A stretch of 64,000 nt of DNA, taken from contig CAZZLN010000001.1 of assembly GCA_964654945.1 (NCBI GenBank), positions 62,001 through 126,000 of the forward strand. The letters run 5' to 3'. Shown in pieces: positions 8,520-16,800 of this stretch; positions within the stretch are counted from its first letter, which is position 1, and every line of letters begins with the position of its first letter. The notes under the pieces were generated by a model. The model searched no databases, was not told the DNA's origin, and was given only the letters and a program-made list of their open reading frames with translations. The stretch is from HGM11788 sp964654945. Lineage in GTDB: Bacteria; Bacillota; Clostridia; Lachnospirales; CAG-274. The position numbers and the translations under genes were made by a program.

Positions 8520-10565
8520 TTGGTACTTAAACCCGGTCAGCTTATAAACCAAAGATACAGAATTATTGAGCAAATCGGCGTAGGCGGTATGGCAATTGTA
8601 TACAAAGCCAATGACGAAATGCTCGAAAGAGATGTCACCTTTAAGGTATTAAAAGAAGCATATATAAATGATGAAGATTTTATAATAAGATTTTCAACAG
8701 AAGCAAGAGCTGCAGCCCGTCTTTCAAACACAAACATAGTTAATGTATACGATGTAGGAAACGAAGGTAATATTAACTATATAGTTATGGAATATATAGA
8801 TGGCTTTACATTAAAGGATTTAATATGCTCAAAAGCCCCTTTTACTGATGAAGAAGCAGCAGGAATAGCAATACAAATAGCAGTGGCTCTTGGTCATGCA
8901 CATAGCCATGATATTATCCACAGAGATATTAAGCCTGAAAATATACTTATAACAAATGTAGGCGGTAACGGCACAGTAAAGGTTACAGACTTTGGTATAG
9001 CACAGGCTGCAACCTCTCCTACGGCTCCTACTGATTATATGGGCAGTGTTCATTATTTTTCTCCTGAACAGGCAAAGGGTGAAAAAGCTGACGCAAGAAG
9101 CGACATATATTCTCTTGGTATAGTTATGTATGAAATGGTGACAGGAAAACAGCCTTTTATTGGAAATACACCAATTTCTCTGGCTATGCAGCATATTAAA
9201 GAGCCTCTGCCTGACATCAGAAAAATAAATCCTGATATATCAGATGCTCTTTTGTCAATAATTAAAAAATGTACTGCTAAAGAACCTAAAAACAGGTATC
9301 AAAACGCAGATGCACTTATAAGAGATTTAAGAGCAGCTATAGGTTTTACACAGTCTGTTGTTTCTACAAACACAGATAATATAACTCCTGCAAATGATGA
9401 TGAGCTTAGCAAAACAAGAAAATATAACGGAAAAAACAGTAAAGAGATTATTTCAGATTTCTACAATAACGGCAATAATAACGATGAAGATGATGAAAAG
9501 GAAGAAATTAAACGTGAAAAACATATTATTACAGCAGCTGTAATAGCAGGTGTTATACTTGTTTTTCTTATGGGAATAGGCGGTTTTATGATTATGAATT
9601 CCATAAACACTGTTCCTGATTTTGTGGGAATGACTTATGATGAAGCTGCTGCTAAGGCTGAAAAAAAAGGAATAACAGTTGAATTTGAGCAGGTTTACAA
9701 AGAAGATGCCAACACAGGCGAGGTAGTTGAGCAAAGTGTTGAAGCAGGCTCTAAAATAAAAGAAGATAAGGATTTTGTTGTAGTGCTTTCAATTAATGTT
9801 GGAGAAAATGCAATATTGGTTCCTGACATTATTGATATGACAAAATCAAAAGCTGAAGATAAATTAAGAGAAAACAGCCTTACTCTTGGAGATGTAAAAT
9901 ATGTACACAGCGACAAGCCTGTAGGAACTGTTTTATCACAAGACCCTGAAGCGGGAAATCTTGTTGCGGTTAATTCTTCAATAAATATTGAAGTAAGTCA
10001 GGGTGAAATAGAAGAAGAAGTAACTATGCCTGATCTTATAAACAATACAAAAGAAGATGCTCAGGCAGCTCTTGAAGAATTAGGTCTTATTCCAAAGTTT
10101 ATAGATGGCTATAGTGATACTGTTGAAGAAGGGAGAATTATTGACCAAGGTGTAAAGCCTGATACAAACATTGGTGTTGGAAGTTCAATAACGCTTACAG
10201 TAAGTAAAGGAAAATCAGATGAATCTGCATCAACTACAGAAGTTTTAACAGCTAAGCCTCCTGTTATAGATATAATAGAAGAAACATCTCAAACTGTTCC
10301 AACATCAAGTATAGACGGACCTATAAAGAGGAATGTCAGTATTGCGGTCAATCCTGATTTCAACAACAACAACTATGGCACTACTGACGGAAGTGATGTA
10401 TATAATGTAAAAGTTATTGCAAAGGATTTATCAGAAGAAAGAGTGCTTGTAGACCAGAAATATTCAGTAGCAGATTTTCCATTCTCAGTTACTGATGTAA
10501 TTACAGATTCTACTGAATATGAGGTTTATATTAATGATACTCTTTTAAGCAAAGAAAGTAAGTAA
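8520..10565 (+). CDS. prkC: PASTA-domain Ser/Thr protein kinase PrkC/Stk
   Basis: Membrane kinase that senses peptidoglycan fragments or lipid II and phosphorylates cell-wall and growth proteins. The 681 residues have a glycine loop at about 20-24, the ATP-binding Lys42, HRDIKPEN with catalytic Asp136 and DFG at 157-159. One membrane helix is near 340-360. Three extracellular PASTA repeats follow (each starting with VPD or MPD, up to about residue 565), and then a Ser/Thr-rich linker and a beta-rich tail of about 100 residues that I cannot name. Translation starts at TTG (8520) right after the prpC stop, with AAAGGAGG at good spacing. Confidence 0.95.
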   Translation: MVLKPGQLINQRYRIIEQIGVGGMAIVYKANDEMLERDVTFKVLKEAYINDEDFIIRFSTEARAAARLSNTNIVNVYDVGNEGNINYIVMEYIDGFTLKDLICSKAPFTDEEAAGIAIQIAVALGHAHSHDIIHRDIKPENILITNVGGNGTVKVTDFGIAQAATSPTAPTDYMGSVHYFSPEQAKGEKADARSDIYSLGIVMYEMVTGKQPFIGNTPISLAMQHIKEPLPDIRKINPDISDALLSIIKKCTAKEPKNRYQNADALIRDLRAAIGFTQSVVSTNTDNITPANDDELSKTRKYNGKNSKEIISDFYNNGNNNDEDDEKEEIKREKHIITAAVIAGVILVFLMGIGGFMIMNSINTVPDFVGMTYDEAAAKAEKKGITVEFEQVYKEDANTGEVVEQSVEAGSKIKEDKDFVVVLSINVGENAILVPDIIDMTKSKAEDKLRENSLTLGDVKYVHSDKPVGTVLSQDPEAGNLVAVNSSINIEVSQGEIEEEVTMPDLINNTKEDAQAALEELGLIPKFIDGYSDTVEEGRIIDQGVKPDTNIGVGSSITLTVSKGKSDESASTTEVLTAKPPVIDIIEETSQTVPTSSIDGPIKRNVSIAVNPDFNNNNYGTTDGSDVYNVKVIAKDLSEERVLVDQKYSVADFPFSVTDVITDSTEYEVYINDTLLSKESK

Positions 10566-10575
10566 AGGATAACTT

Positions 10576-11445
10576 ATGAATAAAGGAAAAATAATAAAAG
10601 GCATAGGCGGCTTATACTATATAGCCGCCTATGGCTCTATATATGAATGCAGTGCAAGAGGACGGTTTAGAAAAGCAAAAATAACACCAACAGTCGGTGA
10701 TTATGTAGAATTTACGATACTTGATGAACAAAACAAAAAGGGAGCTGTTGATAAAATTCTTCCAAGAATAAATTCTCTTATAAGGCCACGAGTTGCAAAT
10801 ATTGATACTGCAATTATAACATTTGCAGCAGTATATCCAAATATTAATTTAGATCTTTTAGACAGATTTTTGCTTCTTGCAGAATATCAGAATATTCCAA
10901 AAATAATAATCTGTATAAATAAGTGTGATTTAGTTGAAGAAGCAGAAAAAGAATATATTAAAAAAATATATAAAAATATATATAAAATATTTTTTACATC
11001 TGCGATTAATAATATTGGTATCAATGAACTTAAAGAAGAAATTAAAGGAGGAATTGCAGTGTTTGCAGGTCCTTCCGGTGTAGGCAAATCAAGCCTTATA
11101 AATGCTCTTATTCCTGACATCAACAGGCAAACAGGTGAAATAAGCAAAAAAATTGAAAGAGGAAAACACACTACAAGACAGGTTGAGCTTCTTGAAGCCT
11201 ATGATGATACCTATATAGCAGATTCCCCCGGCTTTACATCACTTAGCCTTGATTTTATGAAAATTGAAGAACTTCCTCATTATTTTATAGAATTTAAGCC
11301 GTTTTTAGGAAAATGCTATTACAATGACTGCAATCATATTAACGAACCTGACTGTGCAATTAAAGAAGAAGTTGGAAAATCTATTGCAAAATGTCGATAT
11401 GAAAGGTATACTATACTTTATAATGAATTTAAACAAAGGAGATAA
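10576..11445 (+). CDS. rsgA: Ribosome small-subunit-dependent GTPase RsgA
   Basis: Circularly permuted GTPase that checks late 30S maturation. After an OB-fold N-terminus, the G4 motif NKCD (115-118) comes before G1 GPSGVGKSS (165-173) and G3 DSPGF (216-220), which is the permuted order that defines the family. A zinc-binding Cys-X4-Cys-X-His-X5-Cys set (Cys247, Cys252, His254, Cys260) closes the protein. At 289 residues it is the usual length. It sits ten bases after prkC and five before rpe. Confidence 0.96.
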   Translation: MNKGKIIKGIGGLYYIAAYGSIYECSARGRFRKAKITPTVGDYVEFTILDEQNKKGAVDKILPRINSLIRPRVANIDTAIITFAAVYPNINLDLLDRFLLLAEYQNIPKIIICINKCDLVEEAEKEYIKKIYKNIYKIFFTSAINNIGINELKEEIKGGIAVFAGPSGVGKSSLINALIPDINRQTGEISKKIERGKHTTRQVELLEAYDDTYIADSPGFTSLSLDFMKIEELPHYFIEFKPFLGKCYYNDCNHINEPDCAIKEEVGKSIAKCRYERYTILYNEFKQRR

Positions 11446-11450
11446 CAGAA

Positions 11451-12110
11451 ATGAATAAACTGTCACCATCATTGCTTTCAGCCGATTTCACAAGATTATA
11501 TAAGGATATTGAAGTCTGCGAAAAAAACAATGTGCCATATCTTCATATTGATGTTATGGACGGTGTGTTTGTACCTAATATTTCAATAGGTATTCCCGTT
11601 ATAAAAAGTATTAGAAAAATTACAGACCTTGTGCTTGATGTTCATCTTATGATAACGAAACCTGAAAGATATATTAAACAGTTTGCTGAAGCAGGTTCTG
11701 ATATTATAAATATTCACTATGAAGCCACTGAAAAGAATAATATTATACCTGCACTAAAAAAAATAAAAGAGCTTGGTAAATCCCCTGCTCTTACAATAAA
11801 GCCTAAAACAAGCTGGAAGGAAGTTATAGAATTTGCAAAATATGTAGATATGTTTTTAGTTATGAGTGTAGAACCCGGTTTTGGAGGTCAGAGCTTTATT
11901 GAAAGCACCCTTGAAAATGTAAGGGGTCTTTATAAATATAAAACTGCAAATAATTTTAGCTATGATATTGAAATTGATGGCGGAATAGATATTGGCAATC
12001 TAAAAAAAGTTTTAGATTCAGGTGCTAATGTAATTGTAGCAGGCTCTGCCATATTTGGTAAGGAAAATGCTGCTGATGAAATCAACAAATTCCATAACAT
12101 TATGAAGTAA
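11451..12110 (+). CDS. rpe: Ribulose-phosphate 3-epimerase
   Basis: Interconverts ribulose 5-phosphate and xylulose 5-phosphate in the pentose phosphate pathway. The 219-residue TIM barrel has the metal-binding HIDVMDG (His32, Asp34), VHLMI, EPGFGGQ and the second catalytic Asp in EIDGGI. The start ATG has AGGAGATAAC upstream. It is part of the rsgA-rpe-thiN arrangement seen in many Firmicutes. Confidence 0.96.
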   Translation: MNKLSPSLLSADFTRLYKDIEVCEKNNVPYLHIDVMDGVFVPNISIGIPVIKSIRKITDLVLDVHLMITKPERYIKQFAEAGSDIINIHYEATEKNNIIPALKKIKELGKSPALTIKPKTSWKEVIEFAKYVDMFLVMSVEPGFGGQSFIESTLENVRGLYKYKTANNFSYDIEIDGGIDIGNLKKVLDSGANVIVAGSAIFGKENAADEINKFHNIMK

Positions 12111-12124
12111 TATGAGGTGTAATT

Positions 12125-12757
12125 ATGAAAACAATTGTTATTGGCAACGGTGTTATTAATGATTATGATACAGTAAGGGAATATTTTGATGATGCTTATA
12201 TTGTCGCCTGTGACGGCGGGCTTGGTCATTGCAGAAAAATGATGATTGTGCCTGATGTTATGGTGGGAGATTTTGACTCTGCAGCTTCAAATGATGCAGC
12301 ATTTTTTGAAGAAAGAGGAGTTGAAAAAATAGCCTATCCGCAAAAAAAGGATATGACCGATATGGAAATAGGCATAAATATAGCACTTGAAAAGGGTGCT
12401 GATGAAATATATATTTTAGGCGGTCTTGGGTGCAGATTTGACCATAGTCTTGCTAATGTGCATATACTTGTGCATCCTGTTTCAAGGGGTGTCAAGACCT
12501 GTCTTGTTGATGAGCATAATATAATCACACTGGTTATGGATAGCCTTGATATTAATGGTTCAGAGGGACAAACAGTGTCACTTATTCCTCTTACAACGGA
12601 GGTTACCGGTGTTACAACCAAAAATCTTGAATATGCTTTGCTTAACAGAACAATGAGCATAGGCAGCTCAATTGGTGTAAGCAATGTTATGACAGATGAA
12701 TATGCAAATATTTCAGTTGACAGCGGAATTTTAATTGTTATTATGTCAAGAGATTAA
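12125..12757 (+). CDS. thiN: Thiamine pyrophosphokinase
   Basis: Transfers pyrophosphate from ATP to thiamine to give the cofactor thiamine diphosphate. The 210 residues carry ACDGG, the signature GDFDS at 48-52, a KKDMTDMEIG motif near 75 and GGLGCRFDH, all typical of the ThiN/TPK family. Its start follows rpe by 14 bases with GAGGTG as ribosome site. It is the last gene of the block; the 272 bases downstream show no convincing terminator. No TPP riboswitch is visible near it. Confidence 0.93.
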   Translation: MKTIVIGNGVINDYDTVREYFDDAYIVACDGGLGHCRKMMIVPDVMVGDFDSAASNDAAFFEERGVEKIAYPQKKDMTDMEIGINIALEKGADEIYILGGLGCRFDHSLANVHILVHPVSRGVKTCLVDEHNIITLVMDSLDINGSEGQTVSLIPLTTEVTGVTTKNLEYALLNRTMSIGSSIGVSNVMTDEYANISVDSGILIVIMSRD

Positions 12758-12960
12758 CAGCGTTTTCACGCCTCTTATGGCTGTCAACAAACACTTTTTA
12801 AAATTAAGACAGGGTTAATCACTTAAAGAAGCTGATGTCTATAGTGCATATTATTAAGTGTTACCTATCATTATACCTCATCATTTTAAAATTCAATAAT
12901 ATATTTTATAGTCATTTAGTATTTTTAATTTAGATTTTTTCTAAAAATAATAAAAAAGCA

Positions 12961-12989
12961 TTGAATTTTTTTTATAAAAGTTATATACT
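12961..12989 (+). promoter_or_regulatory. Sigma-A promoter of ilvE
   Basis: TTGAAT (12961-12966), 17 bases, TATACT (12984-12989), about 40 bases ahead of the ilvE start. A TATAAT at 12995-13000 is an alternative -10 without a good -35. No T-box or leucine-leader features are visible in the upstream 200 bases. Confidence 0.65.
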
Positions 12990-13029
12990 TATTCTATAAT
13001 TTATTTACTTTAATGAAAAGAGGGATAAT

Positions 13030-14097
13030 ATGCTTGATATTAAGTATGATTTATCAAAAAATCCAAAGGTTAAGCCTGATCAGACAAAGCTTGGTTTTGG
13101 TATCTATTACACAGACAATATGTTTGTAATGGACTATACTGAGGGTAAAGGTTGGCATGACCCAAGAATTGTGGAATATGCTCCTATTTCTCTTGACCCT
13201 GCTGCTATGGTATTTCATTATGCTCAGGAATCATTTGAAGGCCTAAAGGCTTACAGAACTCCAAGTGGTAACATTCAGCTTTTCAGACCTGAAAAAAACG
13301 CTCAGAGAATGATTAACACTAACAAGAGAATGTGTATTCCTACTATTCCCGAAGAAGATTTTGTACAGGCTTGCAAGGCACTTGTTAAGGCTGAGGCTGA
13401 TTGGGTTCCATCTGAAGAAGGCACTTCTTTATATTTAAGACCTTTTGTTATTGCTACTGAACCGCATCTGGGTGTAAGACCTGCCGCAAACTACTTATTT
13501 ATGATTATTGCATCACCTGTTGGTGCTTACTATTCTACAGGAATTAATCCAGTTAAGATTTATGTTGAAGATGAATATGTAAGAGCAGCTCCCGGTTTAA
13601 CCGGTTTCACTAAATGCGGCGGCAATTATGCTGCATCTTTAGCTGCACAGGTTAAAGGTCATGACCTGGGCTATGAGCAGGTATTATGGCTTGATGGTGT
13701 AGAAAGAAAATATGTTGAAGAAGTTGGTTCAATGAACTGTTTCTTCAAGATTGACGGCACTATCTACACTGCTCCTACAGTTGGCACAGTTCTTCCGGGT
13801 GTTACAAGAATGAGCTGTATTGAACTTTTAAAGAAGTGGGGATATAAGGTATCAGAAGACAGACTCCCTATTGCCGATATTATTAAGGCATCAAGAGATG
13901 GAAAGCTTGAAGAAGTATTCGGCACAGGTACTGCTGCAGTTATTTCTCCTGTTGGCGAGCTTAGATATGAAGATGATGTTTGTTATATCAACAATGGTAA
14001 GATTGGTGAAGTAACTCAAAAGCTTTATGATACAATCACCGGTATTCAATGGGGTAAAATTCCTGATGATATGGGTTGGATTACTCCTCTTGATTAA
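13030..14097 (+). CDS. ilvE: Branched-chain amino acid aminotransferase
   Basis: PLP enzyme of aminotransferase class IV, moving the amino group between glutamate and the 2-oxo acids of Leu, Ile and Val. The 355-residue protein is of the longer form. The PLP lysine is most likely Lys195 in GFTKCGGNY, and EEVGSMN and GTGTAAVISP match the cofactor phosphate-binding region. Codon use is less AT-skewed than in neighbouring genes, which fits high expression. It has its own promoter and terminator, so it is a single-gene unit. Confidence 0.95.
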   Translation: MLDIKYDLSKNPKVKPDQTKLGFGIYYTDNMFVMDYTEGKGWHDPRIVEYAPISLDPAAMVFHYAQESFEGLKAYRTPSGNIQLFRPEKNAQRMINTNKRMCIPTIPEEDFVQACKALVKAEADWVPSEEGTSLYLRPFVIATEPHLGVRPAANYLFMIIASPVGAYYSTGINPVKIYVEDEYVRAAPGLTGFTKCGGNYAASLAAQVKGHDLGYEQVLWLDGVERKYVEEVGSMNCFFKIDGTIYTAPTVGTVLPGVTRMSCIELLKKWGYKVSEDRLPIADIIKASRDGKLEEVFGTGTAAVISPVGELRYEDDVCYINNGKIGEVTQKLYDTITGIQWGKIPDDMGWITPLD

Positions 14098-14109
14098 TTT
14101 TTATATTAC

Positions 14110-14138
14110 AAAACCTCCGAGAAAAAATCGGAGGTTTT
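14110..14138 (+). terminator. Rho-independent terminator after ilvE
   Basis: An 11-bp perfect stem (14110-14120 with 14128-14138, AAAACCTCCGA) around a 7-base loop, followed by ATTTTA. The A/T flanks let it work in both directions, so it may also end the converging Nudix gene at 14142. Confidence 0.85.
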
Positions 14139-14141
14139 ATT

Positions 14142-14600
14142 TTAATATAATTTCAATATATGATCTTTTAAATCATCATTATTATAAACAAGTTTAAGAG
14201 AAAACATAGGTGTATCCCTATCTAATAAATCAAGAAATATCTTATCCCCTTCCCAAAGGCTCAGATTTTTTATTTCAGATTTATCAATCCATTTTAAGAC
14301 ACCCTCATCACACTGAATAATATCTCCGGAAAATTTATCACAAGTATATAAAAACATATATTCTGCTTCATTATCATTATACACAAATGTAATTATTCCT
14401 CTTAATCTGCAGCTCTTAATAACTAATCCGGTTTCTTCTTTGACTTCTCTCAAAAGGCAGTCCTCAGGGCTTTCTCCTGTTTTGAAATGCCCTCCTACAC
14501 CTATCCATTTTCCCTTGTTTATATCGTTTTTCTTTTTGTTTCTATAAAGCATTAAATATTTATTATTTTGTTCAATATAACATAATGTTGTTAATTTCAT
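14142..14600 (-). CDS. NUDIX hydrolase (MutT-like)
   Basis: A 152-residue Nudix-fold protein. The Nudix box is complete: Gly37 begins it and REVKEETGL (51-59) supplies the metal-binding glutamates. Length and N-terminus (LTTLCYIEQNNKYLML) resemble the Firmicute 8-oxo-dGTP diphosphatase subgroup, but substrate cannot be fixed from the box alone. AGGAG lies six bases before the ATG. It lies downstream of the SRP RNA terminator and converges on ilvE. Confidence 0.85.
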   Translation of the reverse strand: MKLTTLCYIEQNNKYLMLYRNKKKNDINKGKWIGVGGHFKTGESPEDCLLREVKEETGLVIKSCRLRGIITFVYNDNEAEYMFLYTCDKFSGDIIQCDEGVLKWIDKSEIKNLSLWEGDKIFLDLLDRDTPMFSLKLVYNNDDLKDHILKLY

Positions 14601-14612
14601 TTTATCTCCTCA

Positions 14613-14640
14613 TAAATAAAAAAAGCTTCTTATGAAGCTT
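14613..14640 (-). terminator. Terminator of the SRP RNA
   Basis: On the - strand a 7-bp stem AAGCTTC/GAAGCTT (14634-14640 with 14623-14629) and a 4-base loop lead into seven T residues. It follows the 3' end of the SRP RNA by only four bases. Confidence 0.85.
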
Positions 14641-14644
14641 AAAA

Positions 14645-14914
14645 TCCTGTGCATTCCTAATCGACAGTATTTTCCAAGTGTTTACCACAGAATCGGCTCA
14701 GGTCAAGCACCCCTGCGGCACATGAAAGTGTTTGCTTAGTGCTGCTGCCTTCCGACCCTGACACAGTTCACAAATTCCCATTGCGCAGGACTAAACCGTC
14801 AACACCAATAGCTGGGGGACTAACCTCACAAAATAAAGCCTCAAAAAGAACATCACCTCTGCTAGAGCGGATTGCAGATACAGGACACCGCTACCTTCCC
14901 GGCTAGCACAGGAC
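14645..14914 (-). ncRNA. ffs: Signal recognition particle RNA (long bacterial form)
   Basis: RNA scaffold of the signal recognition particle, partner of Ffh. On the - strand the domain IV core GTCAGGGTCGGAAGGCAGCA is unmistakable. The 5' part contains GGAAGGTAGCGGTGTCCTGT, matching the Alu-type 5' domain found in Bacillus and clostridial long SRP RNAs. The ends pair: TCCTGTGC at 14913-14906 with GCACAGGA at 14652-14645, giving about 270 nt. It lies next to tadA, a common Firmicute neighbourhood. The exact 5' nucleotide is inferred from the promoter. Confidence 0.94.
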
Positions 14915-14920
14915 TTTAAT

Positions 14921-14949
14921 ATTATATATCATAAATTCTTAAATGTCAA
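14921..14949 (-). promoter_or_regulatory. Consensus promoter of the SRP RNA
   Basis: Perfect TTGACA (14949-14944) and perfect TATAAT (14926-14921) with 17-bp spacing on the - strand, seven bases before the inferred RNA 5' end. The -35 box and part of the -10 lie inside the last codons of the HAD gene. Confidence 0.93.
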
Positions 14950-15558
14950 GATAAAACTATCGGCAGCGGCTACTATTCTTGACCATTGTTTTTCATTGTG
15001 ATTATCATATACCGCAACAGTTTCCATACCGGCTGACTTTGCAGATTTAATACCTTTAAGTACATCTTCATATACTCTGCATTCATTCGGTTTAGAATTC
15101 ATTCTATCTGCACAAAGGATATAAATATCAGGAAAATCCTTGTTTTTAACATTATCAGAACCATCAGCAAAAGCCTTAAAATATTTTGCAATACCCTCTC
15201 TTTCAAGAACAGGCATATAAAATTCAGGGTTAGAGGCAGTCGCAAGTCCTATTTTTGCATTCTGATTATAGAGCTTTTTTATGTATTCTTTAACATAAGG
15301 TTTAAGCCTTACATTATTCTCATATTCTGAAAGAGCATGGGAATTCCACTCCTCCATTATTGATTCAACACTTTCACTAAGATTGTATTTATCCTTTGTG
15401 TACACAGCACCGCTGTAAAAACTCATTGTACTTATGGCATCAACATAGTCCTTAGGAACATTCATTCCTCTATTTGCAAAAAAATCGGTATCAACTTTTT
15501 TCCATACATAAGTACTGTCGGCAATAGTACCATCAAAATCAAATATTACTGCTTTCAT
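14929..15558 (-). CDS. HAD-superfamily phosphatase (beta-phosphoglucomutase-like)
   Basis: A 209-residue HAD hydrolase. The nucleophile motif DFDGT is at residues 7-11, ATASNP provides motif II, and a Lys and EDVLKGI give motifs III and IV. The helical cap between about 15 and 85 places it in the PGMB/Gph-like group. Substrate is not predictable. It overlaps tadA by four bases (ATGA), so it is translationally coupled to it. Its 3' end doubles as the SRP RNA promoter. Confidence 0.85.
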   Translation of the reverse strand: MKAVIFDFDGTIADSTYVWKKVDTDFFANRGMNVPKDYVDAISTMSFYSGAVYTKDKYNLSESVESIMEEWNSHALSEYENNVRLKPYVKEYIKKLYNQNAKIGLATASNPEFYMPVLEREGIAKYFKAFADGSDNVKNKDFPDIYILCADRMNSKPNECRVYEDVLKGIKSAKSAGMETVAVYDNHNEKQWSRIVAAADSFILTFKNL

Positions 15559-16010
15559 TTTCTAAACCTCTTAAAAAAACTTTTCATTAGCTGACTGCAT
15601 TCTTCAGCCATTACACCCTCTGTCACTTCGGCTCTGTGATTAAATCTGGGCTCGTCCAAAAGATTATAAATTGAACCTGCACAGCCTGCCTTTGGATTTT
15701 TTGTGCCATAAACAACTCTCGGAATTCTTGCCTGAAGTATTGCACCACTGCACATTGGGCAAGGCTCAACAGTTACATAAAGGGTACATTCTTCAAGCCT
15801 CCAGTCATTCATATACCTACAGGCTTCATTTATTGCTATTATTTCTGCATGAGCAAGAACATTACCAACAGTGACTCTTTCATTTGCGCCCTTTCCAATA
15901 ATTTCATCATTATAAACTATTACACAGCCTATGGGCACCTCATTGTTATTATATGCTATTTTAGCCTGCTTAATAGCCTCTGACATATATTTATCATCGT
16001 TTACATTCAT
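15555..16010 (-). CDS. tadA: tRNA-specific adenosine deaminase TadA
   Basis: Converts the wobble adenosine of tRNA-Arg(ACG) to inosine. The 151-residue protein has the zinc and catalytic signature HAE (His54, Glu56) and PCPMC (Cys84, Cys87) of the cytidine deaminase fold. The rest matches TadA in order (EVPIGCV, ERVTVGN, MNDWRLEECTLYVTVEP). Its neighbours, a HAD gene and the SRP RNA, fit the usual Firmicute context. Confidence 0.95.
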   Translation of the reverse strand: MNVNDDKYMSEAIKQAKIAYNNNEVPIGCVIVYNDEIIGKGANERVTVGNVLAHAEIIAINEACRYMNDWRLEECTLYVTVEPCPMCSGAILQARIPRVVYGTKNPKAGCAGSIYNLLDEPRFNHRAEVTEGVMAEECSQLMKSFFKRFRK

Positions 16011-16016
16011 ATAATT

Positions 16017-16679
16017 TTACACCTCAATACCGTTAAAAAATTTGTAAAGAGGATAAACTTTCAAAATATTCTCATAAACAATATCACAAAGTTTTTCTGA
16101 ATAAAAATCTGTATTATCATATTCCTCATATCTTACAAATGAAATCCATTTTCTTTGAGCAAGAAAATTAATTTTTTCAGAAACATCTTTATTGAATACC
16201 TTTTTATACATATCACCCTCAATTAAAAAGTGATTTTGTTTTTGAGCAAAATCTGCCATTCTTTCTGCTTCAAATGTATTTGCATATATCATTTTTCTAT
16301 ATTTTTCCATATCTGATGGTGATGAATGAAAATAAAATCCATAGCTCCAGCATTCAGTTGCTGCTTCAAAAAATATTGTTGGTTTCTGATACCATATTTT
16401 TGAAGAAGTGTTTGTTCTGAGAAAAAACCATTTTGAAATTTTGTAAGGCATTTTATTACTTGAAAATCTTATATCCCTGTTAGCTCTTGACACTCTGGGC
16501 AAAAGCACTTGAGATTTATCCATTTCATTAAATTTATCACAAAGATTATTTGCCAAGGCTGACATTGGTTCGTGTACATAATTTTTATACATATCCTTGT
16601 TTTTATGAAACCATTCTTTATTGTTATTAAATTTTATACCAATTAAAAAATCATTTGTTTCTTCAGTAAAAATATTCAT
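16017..16679 (-). CDS. DUF2461 domain protein
   Basis: A protein of the DUF2461 (TIGR02453) family, function unknown. Typical features are NNKEWFHKNKDMY near the N-terminus, SRANRDIRFS and MPYKISKWFFLR in the middle. I start at the ATG at 16679 (220 residues) because that is where family similarity begins; the open frame runs 21 residues further to 16742, but those residues are hydrophobic and AT-encoded. The ribosome site is weak at both starts. It lies just upstream of tadA in the same direction. Confidence 0.7.
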   Translation of the reverse strand: MNIFTEETNDFLIGIKFNNNKEWFHKNKDMYKNYVHEPMSALANNLCDKFNEMDKSQVLLPRVSRANRDIRFSSNKMPYKISKWFFLRTNTSSKIWYQKPTIFFEAATECWSYGFYFHSSPSDMEKYRKMIYANTFEAERMADFAQKQNHFLIEGDMYKKVFNKDVSEKINFLAQRKWISFVRYEEYDNTDFYSEKLCDIVYENILKVYPLYKFFNGIEV

Positions 16680-16768
16680 TTTTTTCACCATTTCCTTGTT
16701 TATGTATATATAATACAACAAATCAATATAAAATGTCAACATAAGACATACTTATAAATTCTGTAAAA

Positions 16769-16794
16769 AAAAGACAATCCTAAGATTGCCTTTT
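16769..16794 (-). terminator. Terminator of the citrate synthase/isocitrate dehydrogenase operon
   Basis: On the - strand AAAAGGCAATC (16794-16784) pairs with GATTGTCTTTT (16779-16769), with one G-U pair and a 4-base loop, followed by more T residues. The G-U pair exists only in the - strand RNA, which fixes the direction. Confidence 0.85.
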
Positions 16795-16800
16795 TGTTAA

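Noticed and set aside
12758..12960. T-box or leader peptide for ilvE.
   Set aside because: No T-box sequence (GGTGGTACCGCG-like), no antiterminator and no run of Leu/Ile/Val codons is visible.
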